DNA of 64,000 nucleotides from Roseovarius carneus (GCF_020141465.1 NZ_JAHSPD010000001.1:1904374-1968373); one strand, 5' to 3'; positions 1-8,401 are shown, numbered from the stretch's first letter. Program-made: numbers and translations. The notes: generated from the sequence alone by a model not told the origin.

Positions 1-1
1 G

Positions 2-1249
2 GTGAGCCATATCCCTGAAGGTGTGGCGCCGGATGCGCCCTTGCTCATCGTGGGGGATGTGCTGGAGGCGTTGGAGGCGCTGGGCCGGGCCGCGCGGGCG
101 CGCACGGATGCGCGGGTCGTGGGCGTCACCGGGTCTGTCGGCAAGACCTCCACCAAGGAAATGCTGCGCGACGTGCTGAGCCGTCAGGGCCGCACCCATG
201 CGGCTGAGGCGAGCTATAACAACCATTGGGGTGTGCCGCTCACCCTCGCGCGGATGCCTGCGGACACGGAATTTGCCGTGATTGAGATCGGGATGAACGC
301 GCCCGGTGAGATCGCCCCGCTGTCGCGCATGGCGCGCCCGCATGTGGCGATGATCACCACCGTGGCCGCCGCTCATCTTGAGGCTTTCGAGAGCATTGAA
401 GGCATCGCGCATGAGAAGGCGGCGATCTTTGAGGGGTTGGAGCCGGGCGGGGAAGCTATTGTGAATATTGACTTACCCACCACGTCCATCTTGCTGGAGA
501 CCGCCCGCGCCAAGGCGGCGCATATCACCACCTTTGGCGCGGGCGTTTCGGATTACAGGCTGATTTCGGCCAAGATGTCGGACACATGCACTGCCGTGCG
601 CGCCGAGCTGCGCGGCGAGGCGGCCATTTTCAAGATCATGAGCCCGGGGCGGCATTTTGCGATGAACGGTCTGGCCGTTCTGGCCGCCGTCGAGGCGCTG
701 GGCGGGGATACCGGGATGGCCGCGCCGGACTTGGCGCTGTGGCAGCCGCCTGCGGGGCGCGGCACCCGCGAGATATTGCAGCTTGATAGCGGGCATGAGG
801 ACTGGACCCTCGATCTGATTGACGATGCGTTTAACGCCAATCCTACGTCGATGGAGGCCGCGCTGGAGGTTCTGGCCGCCGCGACGCCGCGCGACGGCAT
901 TGGCCGGATCACCAAGGGGCGACGGATTGCGATCCTGGGTGACATGCTTGAGCTTGGCCGCACGGAGGAGGCGCTGCACCGGAGCATCGCGGATTTGCCC
1001 AGCATCGCGGCGCTTACCGTGGTGCATTGTGTGGGGCCACGGATGCGCGCGCTGCACCGCGCGCTGCCCGAGGCACAGCGGGGCATGTGGTTCGAGGATG
1101 CAAACGCACTGGCAGCAGAGGTGTTTCGCATGATAGACGCAGGCGACGTGGTGCTGATCAAGGGCTCCAAGGGCAGCAAGGTCAGCCTTGCTGTGGAGGC
1201 ACTGCGAAAAAAGGGGCGGGCAAACCGACCCGAAGCAAGGGACGAATGA
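2..1249 (+). CDS. murF: UDP-N-acetylmuramoyl-tripeptide--D-alanyl-D-alanine ligase MurF, 5'-partial
   Basis: Cytoplasmic Mur ligase that adds D-Ala-D-Ala to UDP-MurNAc-tripeptide in peptidoglycan precursor synthesis. The ATP-binding motif GSVGKTST lies at residues 44-51 of the visible part, followed by the central-domain pattern NNHWGVPLTLA and a C-terminal domain containing DDAFNANPTSM. About 415 residues are present against roughly 450-480 in the family. The P-loop is much closer to the left end than in a complete MurF, so the gene begins outside the window and the GTG at base 2 is an internal valine. Its stop touches the mraY start (ATG at 1250), so the two genes are translationally coupled. 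Identification is secure. Confidence 0.95.
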   Translation: MSHIPEGVAPDAPLLIVGDVLEALEALGRAARARTDARVVGVTGSVGKTSTKEMLRDVLSRQGRTHAAEASYNNHWGVPLTLARMPADTEFAVIEIGMNAPGEIAPLSRMARPHVAMITTVAAAHLEAFESIEGIAHEKAAIFEGLEPGGEAIVNIDLPTTSILLETARAKAAHITTFGAGVSDYRLISAKMSDTCTAVRAELRGEAAIFKIMSPGRHFAMNGLAVLAAVEALGGDTGMAAPDLALWQPPAGRGTREILQLDSGHEDWTLDLIDDAFNANPTSMEAALEVLAAATPRDGIGRITKGRRIAILGDMLELGRTEEALHRSIADLPSIAALTVVHCVGPRMRALHRALPEAQRGMWFEDANALAAEVFRMIDAGDVVLIKGSKGSKVSLAVEALRKKGRANRPEARDE

Positions 1250-2371
1250 ATGTTTTATTGGCTGACTGCCCTCTCCGACGGCGGTGATTTCTTTAACCTT
1301 TTCAGGTATATCACCTTCCGTACCGGTGGCGCGTTCATGACGGCACTGATCTTTGGCTTCATGTTCGGCAAGCCGCTGATCAATGTGCTGCGCCGCCGTC
1401 AGGGCAAGGGCCAACCGATCCGCGAGGACGGGCCAGAGGGGCATTTCGCCAAGGCGGGCACGCCGACGATGGGCGGTTTGCTGATCGTGGGCGCACTTTT
1501 GACCTCAACGCTGCTTTGGGCACGGCTCGACAATCCGTTCGTGTGGATGATCCTCTTTGTCACCGTCTCTTTTGCGGCGATCGGCCTTGCGGATGATTAT
1601 GCCAAGGTTTCCAAGGGCAATCACAAGGGCGTGCCGGGTAAGATACGGCTTTTGCTTGGCTTTATCATCGCAGGCATCGCCACATACTGGGCGATGAGCG
1701 TGCATGCGGCGGCAGATCTGGAGCTTGCCGCGCGGGTGGCGGATTATGATCCGCTGGCGGGGCGACTGGCCTTTCCGGTGTTCAAGGATGTGCTTTTGAA
1801 CATGGGTTTGCTCTTCATCCCCTTCGGGATGTTCGTGATCGTCGGTGCGGCCAATGCGGTGAACCTTACGGATGGCTTGGACGGGCTCGCGATCATGCCT
1901 GTGATGATCGCGGCGGGCACGCTCGGCGTGATTGCCTATGCGGTGGGCCGGGTCGATTTCACGCAATATCTCGATGTGCATTACGTGCCGGGTACGGGCG
2001 AGATCTTCGTCTTTGTCGCGGGGCTGATCGGTGGGGGCCTCGGGTTCTTGTGGTATAACGCGCCGCCTGCGGCTGTGTTCATGGGTGATACCGGGTCTTT
2101 GGCCCTTGGTGGGGCGCTTGGCGCGATTGCCGTGGCCACGAAGCACGAGATCGTGCTGGCCATTGTGGGTGGTTTGTTCGTGGTCGAGGCGCTGAGCGTG
2201 ATCATCCAAGTGCTCTATTTCAAGCGTACGGGCAAGCGGGTGTTTCTGATGGCGCCCATCCACCATCACTATGAGAAAAAGGGCTGGGCCGAGCCGCAGA
2301 TCGTGATCCGGTTCTGGATTATTTCCCTGATCTTGGCGATGATTGGCTTGGCGACGTTGAAGGTGCGCTAG
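1250..2371 (+). CDS. mraY: Phospho-N-acetylmuramoyl-pentapeptide transferase MraY
   Basis: Integral inner-membrane enzyme that transfers phospho-MurNAc-pentapeptide to undecaprenyl phosphate, making lipid I. The family motifs are present in order: LADDYAK (residues 113-119), [10 protein letters not shown] (205-214), MGDTGS (278-283) and HHHYEKKGW (338-346). The first two carry the Mg-binding aspartates. Hydrophobic segments fill the protein, as expected for a ten-helix family, and 373 residues is a normal length. The start abuts the murF stop with no gap, so translation is probably coupled. The position between murF and murD is the standard division/cell-wall order. Confidence 0.97.
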   Translation: MFYWLTALSDGGDFFNLFRYITFRTGGAFMTALIFGFMFGKPLINVLRRRQGKGQPIREDGPEGHFAKAGTPTMGGLLIVGALLTSTLLWARLDNPFVWMILFVTVSFAAIGLADDYAKVSKGNHKGVPGKIRLLLGFIIAGIATYWAMSVHAAADLELAARVADYDPLAGRLAFPVFKDVLLNMGLLFIPFGMFVIVGAANAVNLTDGLDGLAIMPVMIAAGTLGVIAYAVGRVDFTQYLDVHYVPGTGEIFVFVAGLIGGGLGFLWYNAPPAAVFMGDTGSLALGGALGAIAVATKHEIVLAIVGGLFVVEALSVIIQVLYFKRTGKRVFLMAPIHHHYEKKGWAEPQIVIRFWIISLILAMIGLATLKVR

Positions 2372-2382
2372 GGCGCACTCCT

Positions 2383-2398
2383 ACGCCCTTTCGGGCGT
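2383..2398 (+). other. Small hairpin between mraY and murD
   Basis: Perfect 6-bp stem ACGCCC/GGGCGT with a TTTC loop, 12 bases after the mraY stop and just before the murD ribosome-binding site. No U-run follows, so it is not an intrinsic terminator. It may stabilise mRNA ends or adjust murD expression. Confidence 0.4.
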
Positions 2399-2414
2399 CC
2401 TCGTGGGGAGGGAA

Positions 2415-3827
2415 ATGATGATACCAGTTGTTGGATTTGAAGGACGCCGCGTGGCCGTCCTTGGTCTTGGCCGCTCGGGGCTCAGCGCGGCACGGGCGCT
2501 GCGGGAGGGCGGTGCGGAGGCGCTGTGTTGGGACGATAGCCCTGTGGCGCGTGTGGCGGCAGAGGCCGAAGATTTCACCGTTCTGGACCTCGGCCGCGAG
2601 GGCGCGATGGACGGTCTCTCGGCCCTGATCGTCAGCCCCGGCATCCCGCATCTTTACCCTGAGCCCAACCGGATTGTGACCGCAGCCCTCAATGCAGGCG
2701 TGCCAGTGGACAACGATATCGGGCTTTTCTTTCGCTCCTTCGCCGCGTCCGGCTGGGAGGAGATGGATAGCGTGCCCCATGTCGTGGCTGTCACTGGATC
2801 AAACGGGAAATCCACGACTTCGGCCCTCATCGCGCATATCCTGTCGGAGGCGGGGCGCGATGTGCAATTGGCGGGCAATATTGGTCGGGGTGTTCTGGAT
2901 CTTGATCCGCCTTTGGATGGCGGTGTGGTGGTGCTGGAGCTCAGTAGCTACCAGACGGAGCTGGCCCGTGCGCTCACACCTGACATTGCGGTTTTCACCA
3001 ACCTGACGCCGGATCATTTGGACCGTCACGCAGGCTTTGGCGGGTATTTCGCGGCCAAGCGCCGCCTCTTTGCCGAAGGTGGCCCGGACCGCGCCGTGAT
3101 CGGCGTTGATGAGCCGGAGGGGCGGTTCCTCGCGGGGCAGCTCAGCGAGGGGCCTGTGGACGACCGGGTGATCCGGATCTCGTCCGGCACGAAGCTTACC
3201 GGGCCGGGATGGCTGGTGTTTGCGCGCAAAGGGTTTCTCAGTGAATACCGCAAAGGACGGCAGGCGGGCAGCATTGATCTGCGCCCCATCAAAGGCCTGC
3301 CCGGCGCGCATAACCACCAAAACGCCTGCGCAGCCTATGCCGCCTGCCGGAGCCTCGGCCTTGCGCCAAAGGTGATCGAGGCGGCGATGCACAGCTATCC
3401 GGGCCTGCCGCACCGCAGCCAGATCATCGCCGAGGCGGGTGGCGTGACCTATGTGAACGACAGCAAGGCCACGAATGTGGATAGCGCACTCAAGGCGCTG
3501 ATGGCGTTCGATAAAGTGCGCTGGATCTGTGGCGGGTTGGAGAAAGAGGGGGGGCTTTCGGCGCTTGCCCCGGCGCTGGGCCGTGTCGCCAAAGCCTATG
3601 TGATCGGGCGTGAGGCTGCGGGGTTTGCCGTGCAGTTGAGCGGCGCTGAAGCCGAGGTCTGCACCACAATGCAAGAGGCGGTCGCGCGGGCCCATGCCGA
3701 GGCCGAGCCCGGCGAGACGGTCCTTTTGGCCCCGGCGGCGGCGAGCTTTGATCAATATGACAATTTCGAGCAGCGCGGCGATGACTTCGCGGCCTGCGTG
3801 CAGGCGGCACTCGGCTCTGGTCAATAG
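2415..3827 (+). CDS. murD: UDP-N-acetylmuramoylalanine--D-glutamate ligase MurD
   Basis: Cytoplasmic Mur ligase that adds D-glutamate to UDP-MurNAc-L-Ala. An N-terminal nucleotide-binding domain starts with the VLGLGRSG pattern, the central ATPase motif GSNGKSTT is at about residues 128-135, and the C-terminal domain carries YVNDSKATN. The length of 470 residues is normal. Two adjacent ATG codons (2415 and 2418) follow GGGGAGGG at 2405-2412. The second ATG has the better spacing, so either may be used, and a GTG at 2403 would precede the ribosome-binding site. What follows is ribB rather than the usual ftsW, which is notable. Confidence 0.96.
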   Translation: MMIPVVGFEGRRVAVLGLGRSGLSAARALREGGAEALCWDDSPVARVAAEAEDFTVLDLGREGAMDGLSALIVSPGIPHLYPEPNRIVTAALNAGVPVDNDIGLFFRSFAASGWEEMDSVPHVVAVTGSNGKSTTSALIAHILSEAGRDVQLAGNIGRGVLDLDPPLDGGVVVLELSSYQTELARALTPDIAVFTNLTPDHLDRHAGFGGYFAAKRRLFAEGGPDRAVIGVDEPEGRFLAGQLSEGPVDDRVIRISSGTKLTGPGWLVFARKGFLSEYRKGRQAGSIDLRPIKGLPGAHNHQNACAAYAACRSLGLAPKVIEAAMHSYPGLPHRSQIIAEAGGVTYVNDSKATNVDSALKALMAFDKVRWICGGLEKEGGLSALAPALGRVAKAYVIGREAAGFAVQLSGAEAEVCTTMQEAVARAHAEAEPGETVLLAPAAASFDQYDNFEQRGDDFAACVQAALGSGQ

Positions 3828-3844
3828 CGGCTCGCTGCGCTATT
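3823..3844 (+). other. Hairpin overlapping the murD stop codon
   Basis: Perfect 7-bp stem AATAGCG (3823-3829) and CGCTATT (3838-3844) with an 8-base loop, built over the murD stop codon. Only two T residues end the right arm, so it is at best a weak terminator. It marks the junction between cell-wall and riboflavin genes. Confidence 0.4.
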
Positions 3845-3868
3845 TCATCCGCCAAACGCGGAGGGCCT

Positions 3869-5002
3869 ATGCCAGACAGCACGCCATTTCAAAAGCCGGG
3901 GCCCGTGGAAAATGATCTGCGCGCCGCACTTGCCAGCACCGAAGAGATCATCGCCGAAGCCCGCGCGGGCCGGATGTACATTCTTGTGGACCATGAGGAC
4001 CGTGAGAATGAGGGTGATTTCGTCATCCCGGCGGAGTTTGCGGATGCGACGGCGATCAACTTTATGGCCACCCATGGGCGCGGCCTGATCTGCTTGCCGA
4101 TGACGTCTGCGCGGATCGAACGGCTTGGCCTGCCGATGATGGCCGTGAACAATTCCTCGCGCCACGAGACGGCCTTTACCGTCAGCATCGAGGCGCGTGA
4201 GGGCGTGAGCACAGGCATCTCTGCCGCCGACCGTGCGTTGACCGTGGCCACCGCGATCAATGATCAAAACACCTCTGCCGCGATTGCGACGCCGGGGCAT
4301 GTCTTCCCGCTCAGGGCGCGCAATGGCGGTGTGATGGTGCGTGCGGGCCATACGGAGGCGGCGGTGGATATCAGCCGCCTTGCGGGGCTGCACCCCTCGG
4401 CGGTGATCTGCGAGATCATGCGCGCGGATGGCACAATGGCGCGCCTGCCCGATCTCATCGAGATTGCGGCGGAGCATGGACTGAAGATCGGCACGATCAG
4501 TGATCTCATCGCTTATCGCCACAAGCATGACAACCTCGTGCGCGAGACGCGCCGCGAGACGGTTCATGCCCATATCGGCGGCGCGTGGGAGATGCGCATC
4601 TTCACCGACCAGATCAGCGAGACCGAGCATGTCGTGCTGGTCAAAGGCGATATTGAGAGCGGCGGGCCGGTTCTGGCGCGCACCCATGCGCTCAACGCGC
4701 TGGAGGACACTCTGGGGATCGGCGGGATGCCGGGCGGCAAGCTGCCCCGCGCGATGCAGATCATTGCCGATGCGGGGCGGGGCGCGATTTTCCTCTTCCG
4801 CCAGCCGCGTCCGCGCCTTGCGGGCGAGATCGACGATGATGGCCCGCGCACGATCAAGCAGACCGGGCTTGGCGCGCAGATTATGTCGACCATGGGCCTG
4901 CGTGAGCTGATCTTGCTGACCGATAGCCCGGAGACCCGCTATCTGGGTCTTGACGCTTACGGCATCACGATCACCGGCACCCATCCTCTGAGCAAAGGTT
5001 GA
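3869..5002 (+). CDS. ribB: 3,4-dihydroxy-2-butanone-4-phosphate synthase with degenerate GTP cyclohydrolase II domain
   Basis: Makes 3,4-dihydroxy-2-butanone 4-phosphate from ribulose 5-phosphate for riboflavin synthesis. The N-terminal half (about residues 20-220) has the acidic active-site motif DHEDRENEGDF at 41-51 and the ATHGRGLIC motif. The C-terminal half has the length and position of RibA, but the zinc-binding cysteine motif of GTP cyclohydrolase II is missing. The corresponding stretch reads VLARTHALNALEDTLG. The domain is therefore probably not catalytic, and a separate ribA should exist elsewhere. GGAGG at 3860-3864 supports the ATG at 3869. It is followed four bases later by ribH. 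Confidence 0.93.
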   Translation: MPDSTPFQKPGPVENDLRAALASTEEIIAEARAGRMYILVDHEDRENEGDFVIPAEFADATAINFMATHGRGLICLPMTSARIERLGLPMMAVNNSSRHETAFTVSIEAREGVSTGISAADRALTVATAINDQNTSAAIATPGHVFPLRARNGGVMVRAGHTEAAVDISRLAGLHPSAVICEIMRADGTMARLPDLIEIAAEHGLKIGTISDLIAYRHKHDNLVRETRRETVHAHIGGAWEMRIFTDQISETEHVVLVKGDIESGGPVLARTHALNALEDTLGIGGMPGGKLPRAMQIIADAGRGAIFLFRQPRPRLAGEIDDDGPRTIKQTGLGAQIMSTMGLRELILLTDSPETRYLGLDAYGITITGTHPLSKG

Positions 5003-5006
5003 GCCC

Positions 5007-5549
5007 ATGGCTGGCACCGAATACACCCTCCCGCGCGCGACGTTCGAGGCCCCTGTGAAGCTTTTGATCGTGGTGGCGCCGTTTTACCGCGACATCGCGG
5101 ATATGATGATCAAGGGCGCTGTGGCCGAGGCCGAAGCGGCGGGCGCCACATATGAGATCAGGGAAGTGCCCGGCGCGCTGGAACTGCCCACGGCCATCGG
5201 CATTGCCGAGCGGATGAGCAATTTCGACGGCTATGTCGCGCTTGGATGTGTCATCCGGGGTGCCACGACGCATTACGAGACGGTGTGTGGCGATTCCAGT
5301 AACGGGCTTATGCTTTTGGGGCTGCAAGGGCTCTGCATCGGGAACGGTATCCTGACCGTGGAGGACCGCGCACAGGCCGAGGAGCGTGCAGACCCCGCGC
5401 GCATGAACAAAGGGGCGGGCGCCGCCGCCGCAGCCCTCCACCTCATCGCGCTCAGCCGCAATTGGGGGGCGGAGCGCAAGGGCATTGGCTTCAAGCCCGC
5501 AGGCAGCTACCAGATCGCCGGCGACAGCAAGGACACCCCCACCGCATGA
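5007..5549 (+). CDS. ribH: 6,7-dimethyl-8-ribityllumazine synthase
   Basis: Condenses the butanone phosphate made by RibB with the pyrimidine intermediate to give lumazine, the riboflavin precursor. Conserved patterns include VAPFYRDIADMM near the N-terminus, VPGALELPTA for phosphate/substrate binding, and GCVIRGATTHYE in the core. At 180 residues it is slightly longer than the family average because of a C-terminal tail. The start follows the ribB stop by four bases and the stop overlaps the nusB start in an ATGA arrangement, so it is part of a ribB-ribH-nusB operon. Confidence 0.97.
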   Translation: MAGTEYTLPRATFEAPVKLLIVVAPFYRDIADMMIKGAVAEAEAAGATYEIREVPGALELPTAIGIAERMSNFDGYVALGCVIRGATTHYETVCGDSSNGLMLLGLQGLCIGNGILTVEDRAQAEERADPARMNKGAGAAAAALHLIALSRNWGAERKGIGFKPAGSYQIAGDSKDTPTA

Positions 5550-6031
5550 GTGATGCAGCAGCCCCCCTTTCCGGCAACAAGAAGCGTCAGATGCGCAGTG
5601 CGGCACGGCTTTACGCGGTGCAGGCGCTTTTTCAGATGGAGCATTCCGATCTTGATGTGGATGCGGTCTATGCGGAGTTTCTGGAGCACCGTTTTGGCGC
5701 GGAATGGGATGATGAGAGTGAGATGGTGGACGGGGACATGGATCTCTTCCGCGATCTTCTGAACGGAGCCGTGGACGGTCAGCGCCCGATTGACCAGATG
5801 ACCGACCGTGCTTTGGTCGCCAAATGGCGCATCGACCGGATTGATCCGACGATTCGCGCGCTCTTTCGCGCGGCGGGGGCAGAGATACTTGGCGGAAAGA
5901 CGCCGCCCCGCGTGGTGATCAGCGAATTCGTCGATATCGCCAAAAGCTTCTTTCCCGAGGGTAAAGAGGCGAGTTTCGTCAACGCAGTGCTGGATCACAT
6001 GGCACGCGAGGCAAAACCAGAGGCGTTTTGA
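5546..6031 (+). CDS. nusB: Transcription antitermination factor NusB
   Basis: RNA-binding factor that works with NusE/S10 at boxA sites in rRNA antitermination. The RSAARLYAVQALFQME region near the N-terminus and the C-terminal PRVVISEFVDIAKSF and ASFVNAVLD patterns are typical. The length of 161 residues is normal. The ATG at 5546 overlaps the ribH stop by four bases, and the ribH-nusB pairing is common in proteobacteria. A reading frame open further upstream only duplicates ribH sequence in another frame, so this start is preferred. Confidence 0.96.
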   Translation: MSDAAAPLSGNKKRQMRSAARLYAVQALFQMEHSDLDVDAVYAEFLEHRFGAEWDDESEMVDGDMDLFRDLLNGAVDGQRPIDQMTDRALVAKWRIDRIDPTIRALFRAAGAEILGGKTPPRVVISEFVDIAKSFFPEGKEASFVNAVLDHMAREAKPEAF

Positions 6032-6104
6032 ACACTATTTGACGCCAAGCCTTGAGACGCCCGGATAAAGGCATATACTTATAGCCAACCGGGGGAGTAT
6101 CCCA

Positions 6105-6440
6105 ATGCCTAAACTTATCCGCCTCTACATCATCCAATGCGCGATCGGCTTCGGCCTTGCGGCGGTTTTCGTGGGCATGCTCTTGTGGTTCAACATCGCA
6201 AATCTTGGTCATCTGGTGTTCAATTCCGACAAGGGATGGCTGGCGCTTTTGGTGCTGTGGATTTCCAACGGCGTGGTGTTCGGCGGGGTGCAGTTTGGCA
6301 TCGCGATCATGCGCATGAAGGACGATGATGATGACGAGCCGCGTGGCGGGCATCGCCGCCGGGTCCAGCGCCCTCAGGGCAAGATGATCCCCGTGCGGGT
6401 TGCCGCTGGCGGGCGTCCGCAGGAAATGCGCCGCCGGTGA
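6105..6440 (+). CDS. Small conserved membrane protein of unknown function
   Basis: A 111-residue protein with two hydrophobic segments, about residues 8-28 and 44-68. These are followed by a cluster of acidic residues (five consecutive Asp) and a strongly basic tail ending in Arg-Arg-Arg. It is therefore likely a two-helix inner-membrane protein with a charged cytoplasmic tail. I do not recognise a named family. The ATG at 6105 follows GGGGGAG with good spacing. It sits 73 bases after nusB, which is enough for its own promoter, and converges with the VWA gene downstream with no intergenic base. Confidence 0.75.
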   Translation: MPKLIRLYIIQCAIGFGLAAVFVGMLLWFNIANLGHLVFNSDKGWLALLVLWISNGVVFGGVQFGIAIMRMKDDDDDEPRGGHRRRVQRPQGKMIPVRVAAGGRPQEMRRR

Positions 6441-7160
6441 TCAGCGGCGGTGCCTCGCGCGTAGCACTGGCTTTTTATCAGCAGCCTCCAGACGGCCCCG
6501 CGTCCCTCTTTGCACAAAGGCAGGTGCCGTTTCGCGCAGGATTTTGCGCCGTATCGCATCCTCATAATTGTTGAACCCACGGATGGTTTCGGTGAACGCG
6601 CCGGGCCCGGTTATGACGCTGTCCTGAAAATACAGGGTGAGGCCGCTTGGCCCCGCAGCCTCCGGCTCAATCACCAGCGCGTTGACGGTGATGCCCTCGG
6701 CCCCAAGCGCTTGGCGGATCTCGGCAGGGCGGGGGCCATTGTTATTCGCTCCATCGCCTGAGATATCCACCGTCAGGGCCGCGCAATCGACGCGGCGCAG
6801 CTGATCGCGGGCAAAGAGCATCGCCGCCCCCAGCCCCGTGCGCCCCGAGCGGATGCCTTGCGGCGCATCCCGCAGCCGGATTGACATATCGGCCAGCGTC
6901 TCCGGCCCCTGCACCTGCGTCCAATCCAGCAAAAGCGTTTGGTTGAACTGCCCGCTCCATTCAAACACCGCCAGTTTTACATGTCCGCCAGGTGAGGTTA
7001 GCGCCTGCACGACCTCCGGGTCCTCCAGCGCGCGCGCCAGCCCACCCCGTTGCAAGGCGAAGTCGAACACATCCACAGAGAGCGACACATCCAACCCGAG
7101 GATCAAAGCCTGCCGACAGGTCTCCGCCGCAGCACCCACTGGGGTGAGGGCGATCATCAC
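6441..7160 (-). CDS. DUF1194 / von Willebrand factor A domain protein, exported
   Basis: Contains the metal-ion-dependent adhesion site signature DVSLS near the N-terminus, a conserved Thr in SGRTGLGAAM and the acidic DISGDGA motif, all typical of the VWA-fold DUF1194 family. A hydrophobic leader ending GAAA-ETC indicates export. The GTG/ATG starts at 7160/7157 leave a leader without positive charges. In-frame codons upstream add Arg-Trp-Leu-Cys-Lys and reach a CTG at 7182-7184, six bases after GGGGAG. The frame is closed by a stop just above, so the CTG is a plausible true start. Function is unknown. The stop abuts that of the preceding gene, tail to tail. Confidence 0.85.
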   Translation of the reverse strand: MMIALTPVGAAAETCRQALILGLDVSLSVDVFDFALQRGGLARALEDPEVVQALTSPGGHVKLAVFEWSGQFNQTLLLDWTQVQGPETLADMSIRLRDAPQGIRSGRTGLGAAMLFARDQLRRVDCAALTVDISGDGANNNGPRPAEIRQALGAEGITVNALVIEPEAAGPSGLTLYFQDSVITGPGAFTETIRGFNNYEDAIRRKILRETAPAFVQRGTRGRLEAADKKPVLRARHRR

Positions 7161-7263
7161 TGCAATTTTGCAAAGCCAGCGCAGAGTGATCTCCCCTTAT
7201 CATGCATTAAAGCCTTAGCCCTGCACTACGTTACCGTGCGCGCCGCAGCATTCAAATCACAAC

Positions 7264-7444
7264 ATGGGGCGGGAGGAAGTGGCGGGCCCGCAGCAACCGT
7301 TTGGTTATCTCATTCCCGAGGACCTGTATGTACAGGTGGGCGCCGGGTAACTGGACCAGGGTCCAGACAGAGCCAGCTCCCTCGGAATTGCTTAAGGCCA
7401 CCGGAATGCAACCGTGGACGTGAGGAGCAGAACCCGCCACCCAT
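7264..7444. ncRNA. Structured RNA gene, possibly 6S RNA (SsrS)
   Basis: The 366-base gap between the VWA gene and mmcB holds an element whose ends pair (ATGGGGCGGG at 7264-7273 with CCCGCCACCCAT at 7433-7444). Inside are a long-range stem (7312-7321 with 7380-7388), a perfect 7-bp hairpin (7322-7328/7331-7337) and a perfect 6-bp hairpin (7351-7356/7361-7366). A closed rod of about 180 bases fits 6S RNA in size and shape. Read on the minus strand, it contains a GCCTTAA segment and a GGACC-hairpin that recall enterobacterial 6S. No intrinsic terminator is obvious on either strand, so orientation is unresolved. Short open frames across it have no coding character. The rest of the gap (7161-7263, 7445-7526) shows nothing I can assign. 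Confidence 0.55.
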
Positions 7445-7526
7445 CTAGGTAATGCGCGCAAGGGGCCGGGGCAAGGGGATCGAGCAAGGGGTTGCGCACG
7501 TTCCTTCTTTGTTCATATTGCCTGTC

Positions 7527-7991
7527 ATGGACAGCACGCCCCTTCATACGCAGCTGCATACCCAACCCGGGCAAATCCTCGCGCGTGGGGTGTGTCGGCA
7601 TTTGCTCAGCCATGATTTTGCCTGTCTGGAGGAATATGTGCCTGCGCGGGGCCTTCGCGTGGATGTGATGGCGCTGGGACCCAAGGGCGAGCTTTGGGTG
7701 ATCGAGTGCAAATCCAGCCGCGCCGATTTTCTCTCGGACGGGAAATGGCAGGGCTATTTGGGTTGGGCCGACAGGTTTTTCTGGGCTGTGGACGCGACGT
7801 TTCCACAAGAGATCTTGCCCGAAGGCACGGGGCTGATGGTCGCCGATGGCTATGATGCGGAGATTCTGCGCATGGCCCCCGAGACGAGGCTTGCGCCCGC
7901 GCGGCGCAGTGCGATCACGCGCAAATTTGCCCGCACCGCCGCGCTGCGCCTGCAAAGCTTGCGCGATCCACTCAGATTTCCCGAAGTTTAG
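7527..7991 (+). CDS. mmcB: MmcB family DNA repair protein (putative PD-(D/E)XK nuclease fold)
   Basis: A 154-residue protein with the restriction-endonuclease-like core LRVDVMAL followed by LWVIECKSS, giving the D and ExK catalytic residues of the PD-(D/E)XK fold. An upstream Glu-Glu and a WADRFFWAVD segment complete the family pattern. MmcB was named in Caulobacter for mitomycin C resistance and is thought to act in repair of DNA damage. The ATG at 7527 gives the family-like N-terminus; longer in-frame starts would extend into low-complexity sequence. I see no convincing alphaproteobacterial LexA box in the short upstream region. Its stop overlaps that of the next, opposing gene. Confidence 0.85.
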   Translation: MDSTPLHTQLHTQPGQILARGVCRHLLSHDFACLEEYVPARGLRVDVMALGPKGELWVIECKSSRADFLSDGKWQGYLGWADRFFWAVDATFPQEILPEGTGLMVADGYDAEILRMAPETRLAPARRSAITRKFARTAALRLQSLRDPLRFPEV

Positions 7992-8167
7992 CGGCCCAGA
8001 GACTTGGCGGCAGCGATGATTTCGGCGGCAATCTCCTCGGCCTCTTCGGGCGAGAAATCCATCGGGATCTCGATCCCTTGCGATTCGACAAAAATCCGCA
8101 CCATGCCCTGATCGGTTGGGCCGATCTGCATATTTGCCTCGATGTCGCGTTCGGTGTTCAGGCCCAT
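7988..8167 (-). CDS. DUF6324 family small protein
   Basis: A 59-residue protein encoded opposite mmcB, with the two stop codons overlapping. It reads MGLNTERDIEANMQIGPTDQ and continues through a GMVRIFVES strand and an acidic PEEAEEIAAEI helix, which I recognise as the DUF6324 family of Rhodobacterales. AGGAG lies six bases before the ATG at 8167 on this strand. No signal peptide or membrane segment is present, so it should be cytosolic. The function is unknown, and the gene is easy to miss because of its size. Confidence 0.8.
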   Translation of the reverse strand: MGLNTERDIEANMQIGPTDQGMVRIFVESQGIEIPMDFSPEEAEEIAAEIIAAAKSLGR

Positions 8168-8294
8168 GATCGGCTCCTCTCAGACCCAAGCGTTCTAGGC
8201 CGGGGGCGGGGCAATGGCAAGCGGCGGCCAATCGTGATTTCGCGTGCCAAGAGGCTTGCAATCGCGGCGCGGCACGGGTAAATCGCCGGGCAGG

Positions 8295-8371
8295 GCCGCC
8301 TTAGCTCAGTTGGTTAGAGCGCTTGATTGTGGATCAAGAGGTCCCCCGTTCAAGCCGGGGAGGCGGTACCA
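8295..8371 (+). tRNA. tRNA-His (GTG anticodon)
   Basis: Complete cloverleaf with encoded CCA. The acceptor arm GCCGCCT pairs with AGGCGGT with a G1:U72 wobble, the discriminator is A73, the anticodon loop reads TTGTGGA with anticodon GTG, and the T arm contains GTTCAAG. Position -1 is not part of a paired extension. Absence of the usual G-1:C73 pair is the known alphaproteobacterial exception, which goes with a divergent histidyl-tRNA synthetase. A short T run follows the CCA. Confidence 0.97.
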
Positions 8372-8401
8372 TTTTAACCAAACGGTTATGATGCAGGGCT
8401 A

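Noticed and set aside
7252..7461. Short frame across the structured RNA region
   Set aside because: No ribosome-binding site and no family pattern; the sequence is better explained by RNA helices.
7511..7525. Possible LexA (SOS) box before mmcB
   Set aside because: GTTC is present, but the second half seven bases later reads CTGT rather than GTTC, so the alphaproteobacterial consensus is not met.
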